64,000 nt of DNA from an uncultured Alistipes sp. (GCA_900546065.1 URBK01000015.1:1-64000), one strand, 5' to 3'; shown: positions 42,869 to 51,923, counted from the first letter of the stretch. The notes: generated by a model from the sequence alone, not told the origin. Numbers and translations are program-made.

Positions 42869-42876
42869 CAAAAATA
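42869..42876 (-). promoter_or_regulatory. -7 element of metK
   Basis: The minus strand reads TATTTTTG, an exact match. It would start the transcript a few nt before the riboswitch, which is the expected arrangement. Confidence 0.6.
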
Positions 42877-42904
42877 ACACTTTTTTCTCAAAAAACGTAT
42901 TCCG

Positions 42905-42918
42905 GCAATAATTATTGC
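42905..42918. repeat. Perfect 14-bp palindrome between divergent genes
   Basis: GCAATAATTATTGC is fully self-complementary without a spacer. It lies about 30 bp upstream of the metK -7 element, where a dimeric regulator could bind. No regulator is assigned. Confidence 0.4.
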
Positions 42919-43132
42919 ACCCAAAGCCGCATCACATCACAAAACGTCACAAAAACGTCACCATACGCGGACACATGCCTGTACGTTAGGTAGGCAATGT
43001 TGTTCGATTCATTCACTGCGCCGCGCAAAAGGTAAAAACAGACACTTTGCAAGACTTTCAGGGAAAACCTTTCTCGACGAGTTTTCCCAATTTTGCCTGT
43101 GTAACCCGATCCGACAAACCGGAGGCACCGAT

Positions 43133-43933
43133 ATGAAGATAACCATAAATCCATCCTACACCTCATGCCCGGCCATAGAGGCATTCGTACAATCGCTGGC
43201 GAGCTGCGGAGGCTTCGACAGCGGCGGCACGACACTGCACGACGGACGCAACACCGTAAAAGTATTCGACACGACGGCCGGACGCCTCGCCGTAAAACGA
43301 TACGGACATCTGACGATGCTCAACCGCATTGTCTACGGCACGCTTCGCCGGAGCAAGGCCGAGAGGGCTTATCTTCACGCCTTCCGCCTGCGAAAGCTCG
43401 GCATCGACACACCCGAAGCCATAGCCTTTGTCGAGACGCGCCGCCACGGCGCACTGCATGAGAGTTATTTTGTGTCGCGCTGCTCGGACTTACGGCCCAT
43501 GCGACCTGTGACGGAGCAATTCGCCCAAACGCGGCAAGGTGCGGACATACTCGATGCACTTGCATTCTTCCTGCTGCGCATGCACGACAGCGGCATACTC
43601 CACAACGACCTTAACATAAGCAACATTCTGTATGGCGATGACACGGGCGGCCAATACAGGTTTCAGGTTATAGACACCAACCGCATGTCGTTCAACCATA
43701 CATTGTCGATGCGGCAGCGGCTCGACAACCTGCGGCGGCTGTCATGCCCCACACCGGCCTATCTCTACATACTCGAGCAATACGCCCGCCGCAGGAATGC
43801 CGACACGGAGTCCGTACAACTCGAGGGCGCCATAATGCGCCTCGTGTTCGATATGCGCCAGCGGCTGAAACAGGGAATAAAGTCTGCACTGAACCGCTTC
43901 CGCATGAACACCCTGTTCCGGAAGGTGCCGTAG
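43133..43933 (+). CDS. Kdo/WaaP-family LPS kinase-like protein
   Basis: Protein of 266 aa with a small eukaryotic-like kinase fold. The N-lobe has a Lys in GRLAVKRYGHL (near residue 60); the catalytic loop is HNDLNISNIL (near 158), fitting HxDxxxxN; the metal-binding Asp is in FQVIDTNRM (near 178). This is the pattern of Kdo kinases and the LPS heptose kinase WaaP, which phosphorylate inner-core sugars. Action on lipid A/core sugar in the cytoplasm is likely, consistent with Bacteroidetes LPS having phosphorylated Kdo. Confidence 0.8.
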   Translation: MKITINPSYTSCPAIEAFVQSLASCGGFDSGGTTLHDGRNTVKVFDTTAGRLAVKRYGHLTMLNRIVYGTLRRSKAERAYLHAFRLRKLGIDTPEAIAFVETRRHGALHESYFVSRCSDLRPMRPVTEQFAQTRQGADILDALAFFLLRMHDSGILHNDLNISNILYGDDTGGQYRFQVIDTNRMSFNHTLSMRQRLDNLRRLSCPTPAYLYILEQYARRRNADTESVQLEGAIMRLVFDMRQRLKQGIKSALNRFRMNTLFRKVP

Positions 43934-43966
43934 CGGGAAGGCGCAAAGCGGCATCTTACGCAGACA

Positions 43967-44010
43967 CGTAAGGCCCGCACACCGCCAGAAGGCGGCCTAC
44001 GGGCCTTACG
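43967..44010. terminator. Hairpin between convergent genes
   Basis: An 11-bp stem CGTAAGGCCCG/CGGGCCTTACG encloses a second stem CCGCC/GGCGG. There is no T-run on either side, so termination by this hairpin alone is uncertain. Confidence 0.6.
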
Positions 44011-44031
44011 ACACACTACGTACTGCGACTC

Positions 44032-45337
44032 TTACGCCTGACGCTTGCGGCGCATGTTGTCATATACGTCCTTCACGAGAGCGGCCGCCGTGGCGATATC
44101 TATACTTCCCGTATTGATCATAAGGTTGTAGTGATGGGGCTCGCCCCACTTCATACCCGTATAGTACTCGTAGTGCGCTATACGGTTGCGGTTCACACGC
44201 TTGATCTCGGCCTCGGCCTGCTCGCGCGGGATACCGTACTCCTCGACGCAGCGTTCGCTCGCGCTCTCGGGATCCGAATAGCAGAATATCCTGATAACAT
44301 TCGGACGATCCTTAAGCACAAAATCGGCACAACGGCCCACGATGATGCATGAACCCTTCTCCGACAGCTCCTGCACGATACGGCTCTCTGCTACGAACAG
44401 CACGTCGTCGGGCGAGAGGCTGTGCTCGGTCGAGCGTTCGTTGTTCATGGCGAAGATGCACTTGAGCCAGAACGACGGTATAGACTGCTCGTTCTCGACG
44501 ATATAGCTCGTCCATGCCGCTCTTCTGCGCCGCCATGCCTATAAACTCCTTGTCGTAGAGCTTCAGATTAAGTTCTCGCGACAGCGCCTCTCCCAAAAGA
44601 TGGCCGCCGCTGCCGAACTCGCGGGCGATGGTGATGATGATGCCGTCGGTATTGGCTGCAGCAGTTGCCGTCGGCTGCTTCTCCCCACGGCCGATCCAGT
44701 TGTCAAAACATTTGTACCACGGGCTTATGAAATGTACAATCGGCCCCACGAGCAGCGCCGCCACGACCGTGCCCTCACGCACACCTTGTATTCCCGACAA
44801 GAAGACTATCGACAGCAGGCACGCCAACACGACCAGCGTTATGTCGAATCCCAGTTTCACATATCCGAAATCCTTGCGCAGACGCCGCGAGATGGCCTTG
44901 ACGAAGTATTCGCCCGACATCATGGCTATATCGGCCTTAACCTCGAAGGCTATGCCCACCGAGAGGATCACGCACCCTATCAGCAACACTCCGATACGGC
45001 TCATGTATGCCACGGGGTCGAGCCACGAGAGCGCATTCATCGACACGTCGATAAAGGTTCCGAAGCACAGCGAGATGGGTATCTGCAACAGATACATCCG
45101 CAGATCCGAATTCAAATCCTTCCGCGACATGAAGAGCAGCTCCAGCGCCACGAACAACAAATTCACGATAATTGTCCACTGCCCCATTGTCAGCGGGGTG
45201 AACATGCTCGCCACGTATGTCACGCTTGTTATGGGCGAGGTTCCCAGCAGTGCCTTTGTGATGAATGCAATGCCGAAAGCGTTTACGAATATCGACACGA
45301 CAAACATCAAATAACGTCTTACAGTAAATTTTCCCAT
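44032..45337 (-). pseudogene. YczE/YitT-type membrane protein fused to a cytidylate-kinase-like domain, frameshifted
   Basis: Reading from 45337, about 277 codons are in one frame: five or so membrane helices of the YczE type (residues 1-210), then IIITIAREFGSGGHLLGEAL, the P-loop region of cytidylate-kinase-like proteins. Near position 44506 the frame breaks. The continuation YIVENEQS...FWLKCIFAMNNE and on to VGRCADFVL and YDNMRRKRQA lies one frame over and ends at 44032. Removing one base at about 44506 restores a ~435-aa protein. It may be a recent inactivating mutation, a sequence error or, less likely, programmed shifting. An internal ATG at 44448 alone would give only the kinase C-terminus. 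Confidence 0.78.
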
Positions 45338-45430
45338 ACGATATAAATTTCGGGTGCAAAGATCTTCGTTTTTTCCGTTTCGGCGGTAATAAAAGAGTGA
45401 CCGAAATTAGTCGAAAACGAAACCAATATG

Positions 45431-45438
45431 TAACTTTG
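45431..45438 (+). promoter_or_regulatory. -7 element of the second AraC gene
   Basis: TAACTTTG, an exact match, 20 nt before the ATG at 45459. Confidence 0.5.
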
Positions 45439-45458
45439 CGGACAAAACAACGCATACG

Positions 45459-46322
45459 ATGCAGAAATCGACCTTCGAAGCCATACTCGCCGCGCAGAGG
45501 AGCTCAAAAGAGATATACTGCCACACCATAACCGCAGCCGATATAGACAACGGAACGGCGGAATTGACCAACGGCTTCTTCATAATATTGGTCACAAACG
45601 GAACGGCAGCCATCTCCGATACATACGACTTCGAGGCCGGCGCACGCGACCTTATGCTCCTCACGCCGAGCATGCGCGTCACATTCACCGACATCGACGA
45701 CACGGTCTCGATGATATGTCTGGGCATCGACCCCGACTACTTCGACTCGCTGCGTGACGGGCAGGCGATGTACGCACAACTCTCGCGCTTCATCCGCGAG
45801 TGCGGCTATCCCCTGTTGCACACCTCGCCCGAAGAGTTCGACTGCCTGCGGCGCACGCTGGAGCTGTTCCTCGCGGCCGCGGACAATCTCGATTTCGGAC
45901 GTAACGCCGTAACCGACCGTCTGTGCGGATTTCTCCTGCTGCAGACGGCCGAACTGCTCTCTCGCAGCAACGTGGCGCGCGGCCCGCTCTGCATGAAGCG
46001 CTCCGACCTGCTATTCCGCCAATTCAAGAAACTCCTCGTCGAGAACTACCGCCGACACCACCGCATAGAGTTCTATGCCGACGCGCTCCACATATCGACC
46101 ACATATCTGGCCCGCACGGTCAAGCGGCTTACCGGCCACTCCGTACGCTTCCACATCGCCGAACTGCTGTGTGCCGATGCCCGGCGTCTGCTCGACTCCA
46201 CCGACATGGAGGTCAAACAGATTGCCGACCTTCTGGGTTTCTCGGGCCAGTCGGTCTTCGGCAAGTTCTTCACCAAGATGACGGGCCTCTCACCCGTAAA
46301 ATACCGCATGCGGAGCCGTTGA
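45459..46322 (+). CDS. AraC-family transcriptional regulator
   Basis: Regulator of 287 aa: an N-terminal cupin-like sensor (about residues 20-160) and a C-terminal AraC DNA-binding domain (about 185-285). The domain includes FYADALHISTTYLARTVKRL and the second helix-turn-helix VKQIADLLGFSGQSVFGKFF followed by KMTGLSPVKYR. Its target and ligand are unknown. Its neighbours are the broken membrane/kinase fusion (divergent) and a GH5 lipoprotein gene 133 bp downstream, which is a possible target. Confidence 0.9.
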   Translation: MQKSTFEAILAAQRSSKEIYCHTITAADIDNGTAELTNGFFIILVTNGTAAISDTYDFEAGARDLMLLTPSMRVTFTDIDDTVSMICLGIDPDYFDSLRDGQAMYAQLSRFIRECGYPLLHTSPEEFDCLRRTLELFLAAADNLDFGRNAVTDRLCGFLLLQTAELLSRSNVARGPLCMKRSDLLFRQFKKLLVENYRRHHRIEFYADALHISTTYLARTVKRLTGHSVRFHIAELLCADARRLLDSTDMEVKQIADLLGFSGQSVFGKFFTKMTGLSPVKYRMRSR

Positions 46323-46390
46323 CGGCAAAATATTCCGCATATATGCACCCGCTTGCCCATGCGGCTGTTGCATTACGCCACACGAATAGT

Positions 46391-46398
46391 TATATTTG
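46391..46398 (+). promoter_or_regulatory. -7 element of the GH5 gene
   Basis: TATATTTG, an exact match. GTTG 20 bp upstream is one base off the TTTG -33 box. The ATG at 46456 lies 57 nt downstream. Confidence 0.55.
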
Positions 46399-46455
46399 TA
46401 GCATATCGCCCACGACAGCGGGCTATCAAACCGCACTAACCAAAACTACCATACC

Positions 46456-47538
46456 ATGAAACGCTTTATCCTGCTGCTTGCGGCCGTTGCGTGCGCCGTC
46501 AGCTGCACATCCAAGGAGCCCTTCACCATAGGCAAGGGCGTAAACATCAGCCACTGGCTGTCACAGAGCGACGCGCGCGGCGACGTCCGTCGCAACTACT
46601 TCACACGCGACGATGTAAAGGCCATCGCCGATATGGGATTCGACCACATCCGTATCCCCATCGACGAGGAGCAGATGTTCGACGAGAAACTCAACCCCGA
46701 TGCCGAGGCTTTCGGTCTGCTGAAAAATGCGCTCGACTGGTGTGACGAGTTCGGACTGCGCGCCGTGGTCGACCTGCACATATTGCGCTCGCACCACTTC
46801 AACGCCGACAAGAAACCCCTCTTCACCGACCCTGCGGCGCAGGAGGCATTCTGCGAATGCTGGCGCAAGATATCGGACCATCTGAAAAAATATCCCGACT
46901 CGATGGTTGCATACGAACTGATGAACGAACCCGTGGCGGATGATCCCGCACAATGGAACGACGTGGTGAACAAGTGTCTGTCGGCCGTACGCGAGAAGGA
47001 GCCGCACCGCACCGTCGTAATAGGCTCGAACCGCTGGCAGTCGTTCGACATGGTAGAGCGGCTCAAAGTGCCCGCCGACGACGAAAACATAATCCTCAGT
47101 TTCCACTTCTACAACCCGTTCATGTTTACGCACTATCACGCCTCGTGGACCGACATGAGGGACATCCCGTGCGAGGTACACTATCCGGGCAGCCTTATAT
47201 CGAAGGAAGATTACGACGCCATGAGCGACGAGATGAAGGGCCGCTACGGATACGGTGCCGGCCAAAGCGGATATAACGACCGCGCGACACTCGAGAAACA
47301 GATAGCTCGTGCCGCCGACGCCGCAGCGAAGATGGGCCGCCGCATATATCTCGGCGAGTTCGGTACGCTCGCAACCACAGCCGAGGCCGATCGCGTCGCG
47401 TGGTTCGAAGATGTAGTGTCGTTATGCAACGAGCGCGGTATAGCATACGCCGCTTGGGATTACAAGAGCCGTGACTTCGGTGTTGCCCCCGACGGCAAAC
47501 CGCGCCAGAAGATAGTAGAGATACTCACGCGTAAATGA
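46456..47538 (+). CDS. GH5-family (cellulase family) lipoprotein
   Basis: Exported TIM-barrel glycosidase of 360 aa with a lipobox (AVSC, Cys17). GH5 motifs are clear: GVNISHWLSQ near residue 28, GFDHIRIPID near 61, the acid/base E158 in YELMNEPV, FHFYNPF near 217 and the nucleophile E301 in YLGEFG. The family cleaves beta-linked glucans, mannans and others; the specificity cannot be read here. It lies alone behind an AraC gene and ends at a terminator. Confidence 0.9.
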   Translation: MKRFILLLAAVACAVSCTSKEPFTIGKGVNISHWLSQSDARGDVRRNYFTRDDVKAIADMGFDHIRIPIDEEQMFDEKLNPDAEAFGLLKNALDWCDEFGLRAVVDLHILRSHHFNADKKPLFTDPAAQEAFCECWRKISDHLKKYPDSMVAYELMNEPVADDPAQWNDVVNKCLSAVREKEPHRTVVIGSNRWQSFDMVERLKVPADDENIILSFHFYNPFMFTHYHASWTDMRDIPCEVHYPGSLISKEDYDAMSDEMKGRYGYGAGQSGYNDRATLEKQIARAADAAAKMGRRIYLGEFGTLATTAEADRVAWFEDVVSLCNERGIAYAAWDYKSRDFGVAPDGKPRQKIVEILTRK

Positions 47539-47612
47539 TAGAGAATCGCATCTAAAAAACATTGTCAAACATAAGCTTGCAATATTCAATTAAACATCTG
47601 CCGCAGATACAT

Positions 47613-47655
47613 GGATATGGCCCCGATTAGGAAGATCGGGGCCATATCCGTTTCT
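47613..47655 (+). terminator. Terminator after the GH5 gene
   Basis: A 15-bp stem GGATATGGCCCCGAT/ATCGGGGCCATATCC, a 7-nt loop and a GTTTCTAT tail. It can also help stop the convergent LytTR transcript. Confidence 0.88.
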
Positions 47656-47715
47656 ATATAAAGAAGTATTTTATATGATTTTAGCTATACATTGACAATC
47701 ATTGTATTGTCACAA

Positions 47716-48666
47716 TCATTCGGCTGCTACATCACACTGCTCTGCCGCGACCGTCTCAGACGTATCCGTTGTCTCGGCGACACTGCGCCCCGAGGCGTTG
47801 AAACGCTCGATCTTGCCGATGAGGTTCTTGAAATAGCTTTTCGAGACGGGGATCGGCTTTATGTCGCTGTTGTCCAGAACGACATACCGTGCCTTACCCT
47901 TCTTGCGGATGTTGTTTATCTTCATCACGTTGACCATATAGGAGCGATGGCACCGCACCATACTCGTCTCGGCCAGATTCTCCTCGATGGCCTTGGTACG
48001 GCAGCGCAGCATGTAGGACATAAGCTTGCCGTGGTTCATGTAGAAGATCTTGACGTAGTTGTCCTGTGACTCCATGTAATAGAGCGAATCGGCACTGATG
48101 GTGAGTTTCAGCGTGCCGTTATAGTCGTAGAGGTTTATCAGCGAGGGGTATGTCACCGTCGTCGGCTCCCCGCCGAGCGACATCTCGTACTGCAGCATCT
48201 GCAGCTCCTCGGTCTTGGCCCGGTATGCCGCGTAGAGCGTCTGTATTGTATAAGGTATGGCCATGATCATCAGCACGCACCACACGGCCTTGAGCAGGAT
48301 CATCCATACGGGCTGCTCGAAGGGGGCGATGAAGACCGACGTAAAGAGCGTGTAAAAGAGTGATATGGCGACGACCTCGGCCAGCAGCCACGCAATATAT
48401 TTGGCGAATGTGAACCGCACGCGGTTCTGCACACGATAGAGCAGACGTTTGCTTGCCGACATTATCAACAGCGCCCCGACATAGAATACAGCCGTCAGGA
48501 GCAGATGCCGCATGTCGGTGAGACTGAACCAAACGGTATACGAGAAAGGCGTGTATACGGCCATGAACACGAACGAGAAAGTAAGCACGAATACCACCGA
48601 CCCGAACAGATATTGTTTGTCGAGTAGAAACTTTGGAATTTCCCTGCTTTTATCTATTTTTGCCAT
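47716..48666 (-). CDS. Membrane-anchored LytTR-type transcriptional regulator
   Basis: Protein of 316 aa with four predicted N-terminal membrane helices (about residues 15-160), a short coiled-coil-like linker (RAKTEELQMLQYEMS) and a C-terminal LytTR DNA-binding domain. The latter shows YMESQDNYVKIFYM, SMVRCHRSYMVNV and VLDNSDIKPIPVSKSYFKNL. There is no receiver domain, so the signal probably comes through the membrane part. The ATG at 48666 is preferred over an upstream open extension. The acidic tail after the domain (TTDTSETVAAEQ) is unusual. Targets are unknown. Confidence 0.85.
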   Translation of the reverse strand: MAKIDKSREIPKFLLDKQYLFGSVVFVLTFSFVFMAVYTPFSYTVWFSLTDMRHLLLTAVFYVGALLIMSASKRLLYRVQNRVRFTFAKYIAWLLAEVVAISLFYTLFTSVFIAPFEQPVWMILLKAVWCVLMIMAIPYTIQTLYAAYRAKTEELQMLQYEMSLGGEPTTVTYPSLINLYDYNGTLKLTISADSLYYMESQDNYVKIFYMNHGKLMSYMLRCRTKAIEENLAETSMVRCHRSYMVNVMKINNIRKKGKARYVVLDNSDIKPIPVSKSYFKNLIGKIERFNASGRSVAETTDTSETVAAEQCDVAAE

Positions 48667-48802
48667 GAATTTTTCACAGTTTGGATTGAGCAAAGATCGT
48701 AAAATATCCTCAAAGTGCATAACTTTTACCACAGATAATGCCTCGTTCGTCACAAAATATCGTTTTTGGCGGCCCGCAGGTGGTAATTTATAAGGTTTTG
48801 AA

Positions 48803-48810
48803 TATTTTTG
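48803..48810 (+). promoter_or_regulatory. -7 element of the fabHFG operon
   Basis: TATTTTTG, an exact match, 77 nt before the fabH ATG. Confidence 0.45.
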
Positions 48811-48887
48811 CATCGGCGTGATTTACGGTATGATTTGCCGTCGCCTGACGCCGAACGAAGTATTTATTATAAATAAAGTTTGAGTAA

Positions 48888-49841
48888 ATGAAAATTATCG
48901 GAACGGGCAGGGCCAACCCTGCCAAGATCGTTACCAACGCAATGCTCGAAGAATTTCTCGACACGAGCGACGAATGGATCAGAGAGCGCACGGGCATGAC
49001 CGAGCGCCACGTCATCTCAAATGAAAAACTCGAAGATCTGGCAGCCGAGGCCGCACGCAAAGCCATCGAGGACGCCGGAATCACCCCTGAAGACATAGAT
49101 TACATAATCTGCTCGAATGTCGTCAACGAATACATCACTCCCGGTCTGAGCTGCATCATTCAGGGCGCCATCGGAGCCAAGTGTGCATGTGTCGACGTGA
49201 ATGCCGCCTGCTCGGGATTCATCTACGCTCTCGACATGGCCGACGACCGCATCAAGAGCGGAAAGGCCAAGACCATACTGGTAGTCGCTGCGGAGGAGCC
49301 CACGCGCATGGTCGACTGGAAGGACCGCAGCATCTGCGTGCTGTTCGGCGACGGTGCCGGCGCTGCCGTTGTAACCGAGGGCGACGCACTGATCTGCTCG
49401 CGTCTTACTACCGTAAGCAAGACCGAGTGTCTGCACTACGTACGCACGCTCGAGCCCACACCTTATATTACCAAGCAGGAGGAGTCGAAGCCCATGTTCA
49501 TGAACGGCCGTGAGGTCTTCAAGACGGCCGTACTCTCGTCGTCGCGCGACATCCGCACGCTGCTTGACAAGGCGGGTCTCCAGCCCGGGGATATCAAGTA
49601 TTACATACTCCATCAGGCCAATATGCGCATCATCGAGTCTATCTGCGGACAGCTCAAGCTCGACATGTCGCACTTCCCCACCAACGTGGCACACTACGGC
49701 AACACCTCGTCGGCAAGTGTCGCGATACTGCTCGACGAACTCAACCGCGACGGCAAGCTCCACAAGGGCGACAAGCTGCTGCTCAGCGCCTTCGGCGCAG
49801 GATTCACTACGGGCGCATGTATTATCGAATGGACAAAATAA
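48888..49841 (+). CDS. fabH: 3-Oxoacyl-ACP synthase III
   Basis: Condensing enzyme of 317 aa that starts fatty acid synthesis by joining an acyl-CoA primer to malonyl-ACP. The Cys-His-Asn triad is visible: C108 in NAACSGFIYAL, H242 in ILHQANMRI and N272 in HYGNTSSAS. Primer choice sets iso, anteiso or straight chains; Bacteroidetes usually make iso and anteiso fatty acids. It is the first gene of a three-gene fab operon, 11 bp before fabF. Confidence 0.94.
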   Translation: MKIIGTGRANPAKIVTNAMLEEFLDTSDEWIRERTGMTERHVISNEKLEDLAAEAARKAIEDAGITPEDIDYIICSNVVNEYITPGLSCIIQGAIGAKCACVDVNAACSGFIYALDMADDRIKSGKAKTILVVAAEEPTRMVDWKDRSICVLFGDGAGAAVVTEGDALICSRLTTVSKTECLHYVRTLEPTPYITKQEESKPMFMNGREVFKTAVLSSSRDIRTLLDKAGLQPGDIKYYILHQANMRIIESICGQLKLDMSHFPTNVAHYGNTSSASVAILLDELNRDGKLHKGDKLLLSAFGAGFTTGACIIEWTK

Positions 49842-49852
49842 AACCAACAGGC

Positions 49853-51106
49853 ATGGAAAACAATAACAGAAGAGTAGTCATCACCGGTTTGGGCGTAATC
49901 TCGCCCGTCGGCAACAACATAGCCGACTTCTGGAACAATCTGACGGCAGGATACTGCGGTATAGATTTCATCAAGGGTTTCGACGAGTATGATCTGCCCG
50001 TCAAGGTCGCAGGTCAGGTCAAGGACTTCGACCCCGCAGCCAACGGTCTGGATGCGGCCAATGTACGCCGCAGCGACATCTACTGCCAGTATGCCATGGC
50101 AGCAGCCTATCAGGCCATGATGGACAGCGGTCTGGTCAGCGGCGAGAATATCGCACCGGAGCGTCTGGGTACATATATCGGTTCGGGTATCGGCGGTCTC
50201 CAGACTTTCGTCAACGAGACCAAGAAACTCCTCGAGGAGGGTGTACACCGTATCTCTCCCCTGTTCATCCCCATGATGATCTCGAACATCGCCGCAGGTA
50301 ACGTGGCCATCAAGTTCAAGGCTCAGGGCGTATGTCTTCCCGTTGTTACGGCCTGCTCGACGGGTACCCACTCTGCCGGCGAGGCCTATCGTGCCATCAA
50401 GTATGGCTATGCCGACGCCATCATCACCGGCGGATCGGAGGCTTCGGTACACCCGCTGGCCATCGGCGGCTTCGCAAACAGCAAGGCTCTGTCGCGTTCG
50501 GAGGATCCGAAGAAGGCTTCGATTCCCTTCAACATCCACCGCAACGGCTTCGTAATGGCCGAGGGCGCAGGTGTTCTGGTGTTCGAGTCGCTGGAGAACG
50601 CCCAGAAGCGCGGTGCCAAGATCTATGCCGAGGTATGCGGCTACGGCAATACGTGCGACGCCTACCACTACACGGCTCCCCATCCGGAGGGCATCCCCGC
50701 ATCGCGTGCCATGAAGCAGGCTCTCTCGGAGGCCGGGTTCGACCCCGAGAAGGATACGCTCTACATCAATGCACACGGTACCAGCACGCCGCTTAACGAC
50801 AAGACCGAGACGGCTGCCATCAAGCTCGCACTGGGCGACGAGACGGCACACAAGGCCATCATCAGCTCGACCAAGTCGATGACGGGACACATGCTCGGAG
50901 CTACGGGTGCCGTTGAGCTTATCGCCTCGACGCTGGCTCTGGTGAACGGCATCGTTCCCCCGACCATCGGTCTTACGGATCCCGACCCCGAGTGCGATCT
51001 GGACTACACGCCCAACACCGCACGCAAGGCCGATCTTACGATCGCCATGTCGAACACGCTCGGCTTCGGCGGCCACAACGCTACCGTTGCCCTGCGCAAG
51101 TGGTAA
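49853..51106 (+). CDS. fabF: 3-Oxoacyl-ACP synthase II
   Basis: Elongating condensing enzyme of 417 aa. The active site is C168 in VTACSTGTHSAG with the two His in NAHGTSTPLND (near residue 303) and KSMTGHMLGATG (near 340). I chose the ATG at 49853, which puts VVITGLGVISPVG at the normal N-terminal position. The partner acpP, often next to fabF, is not in this operon. fabG follows 41 bp later. Confidence 0.95.
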   Translation: MENNNRRVVITGLGVISPVGNNIADFWNNLTAGYCGIDFIKGFDEYDLPVKVAGQVKDFDPAANGLDAANVRRSDIYCQYAMAAAYQAMMDSGLVSGENIAPERLGTYIGSGIGGLQTFVNETKKLLEEGVHRISPLFIPMMISNIAAGNVAIKFKAQGVCLPVVTACSTGTHSAGEAYRAIKYGYADAIITGGSEASVHPLAIGGFANSKALSRSEDPKKASIPFNIHRNGFVMAEGAGVLVFESLENAQKRGAKIYAEVCGYGNTCDAYHYTAPHPEGIPASRAMKQALSEAGFDPEKDTLYINAHGTSTPLNDKTETAAIKLALGDETAHKAIISSTKSMTGHMLGATGAVELIASTLALVNGIVPPTIGLTDPDPECDLDYTPNTARKADLTIAMSNTLGFGGHNATVALRKW

Positions 51107-51147
51107 TCGCGCAATACTGACGTAAAAACACAAAAACAGATAAGACA

Positions 51148-51894
51148 ATGAAACTTCTGGAAGGAAAGGTGGCTCTGGTAACGGGAGCCGCACGCGGCAT
51201 CGGCAAGGCCATCGCTCTGCGTTTCGCCGAGCAGGGTGCCGACGTAGCGTTCACCGATCTGGTGATCAACGAGGCTGCCGAGCAGACGGTAGCCGAGTTG
51301 CAGGCCTATGGCGTCAAGGCCAAGGGATATGCATCGAATGCGGCATCGTTCGAGGAGTCGCACGCGGTAGTGAAGCAGATCATGGAGGACTTCGGCCGTA
51401 TAGACATTCTGGTAAACAATGCCGGTATCACCAAGGACGGCCTCATGATGCGCATGTCGGAGGCTCAGTGGGATGCCGTCATCAACGTCAACCTCAAGTC
51501 GGCATTCAACTTCATCCATGCCGTCGTGCCTATCATGGCACGTCAGCGCGGCGGTTCGATCATCAACATGTCGTCGGTGGTCGGTGTATCGGGAAATGCC
51601 GGACAGTGCAACTACTCGGCCTCGAAGGCCGGTATGATCGGTCTCGCAAAGTCGATAGCCAAGGAGATGGGTCCGCGCGGCATCCGTGCCAACTGCATCG
51701 CCCCGGGATTCATCATCACCGATATGACCAACCAGCTCTCGCAGGAGGTGCGTGACGCATGGATCGCACAGATTCCGTTGCGCCGCGGCGGTACGCCCGA
51801 GGATGTGGCCAACGTGGCCCTCTTCCTCGCCAGCGACCTCTCGTCGTATGTGAGCGGTCAGGTGATCCACTGCTGCGGAGCCATGAACTGCTAA
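51148..51894 (+). CDS. fabG: 3-Oxoacyl-ACP reductase
   Basis: Short-chain dehydrogenase of 248 aa that reduces 3-oxoacyl-ACP with NADPH. The cofactor loop TGAARGIGKA (residues 12-21), LVNNAGITKDGLMM (near 89) and the catalytic YSASK (near 154-158) are present. The C-terminus is odd: where FabG proteins usually end in a VDGG-type motif, this one has IHCCGAMNC. It is the third gene of the fab operon and is followed by a terminator. Confidence 0.93.
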   Translation: MKLLEGKVALVTGAARGIGKAIALRFAEQGADVAFTDLVINEAAEQTVAELQAYGVKAKGYASNAASFEESHAVVKQIMEDFGRIDILVNNAGITKDGLMMRMSEAQWDAVINVNLKSAFNFIHAVVPIMARQRGGSIINMSSVVGVSGNAGQCNYSASKAGMIGLAKSIAKEMGPRGIRANCIAPGFIITDMTNQLSQEVRDAWIAQIPLRRGGTPEDVANVALFLASDLSSYVSGQVIHCCGAMNC

Positions 51895-51923
51895 AGGCAT
51901 CGGCTTGCATAACAAACACACGG

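Larger units (their letters stand above)
42736..43132. other. metK leader and divergent intergenic region
   Basis: It contains, reading from metK outward, a start-proximal hairpin, the SAM-II-like riboswitch, the metK -7 element and a perfect 14-bp palindrome at 42905-42918. A near-match -7 (CAATTTTG) lies about 37 nt before the kinase-like gene at 43133. A short tandem similarity (CACAAAACGT then CACAAAAACGT) at 42938-42958 is noted without a role. Confidence 0.55.

Noticed and set aside
42938..42958. Tandem similarity CACAAAACGT / CACAAAAACGT as a CRISPR-like or operator repeat
   Set aside because: Only two imperfect units of about ten bases are present. There are no spacers and no associated genes.
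44032..44448. Treating the kinase-like C-terminal piece as an independent gene starting at 44448
   Set aside because: It lacks the P-loop, which lies upstream in the other frame, and the peptide before its ATG in the same frame continues the family sequence. A frameshifted fusion explains both pieces better.
44490..44515. Programmed ribosomal frameshifting in the membrane/kinase fusion
   Set aside because: I see no recognised slippery heptamer or downstream stem at the junction. Mutation or sequence error is simpler, though not excluded.
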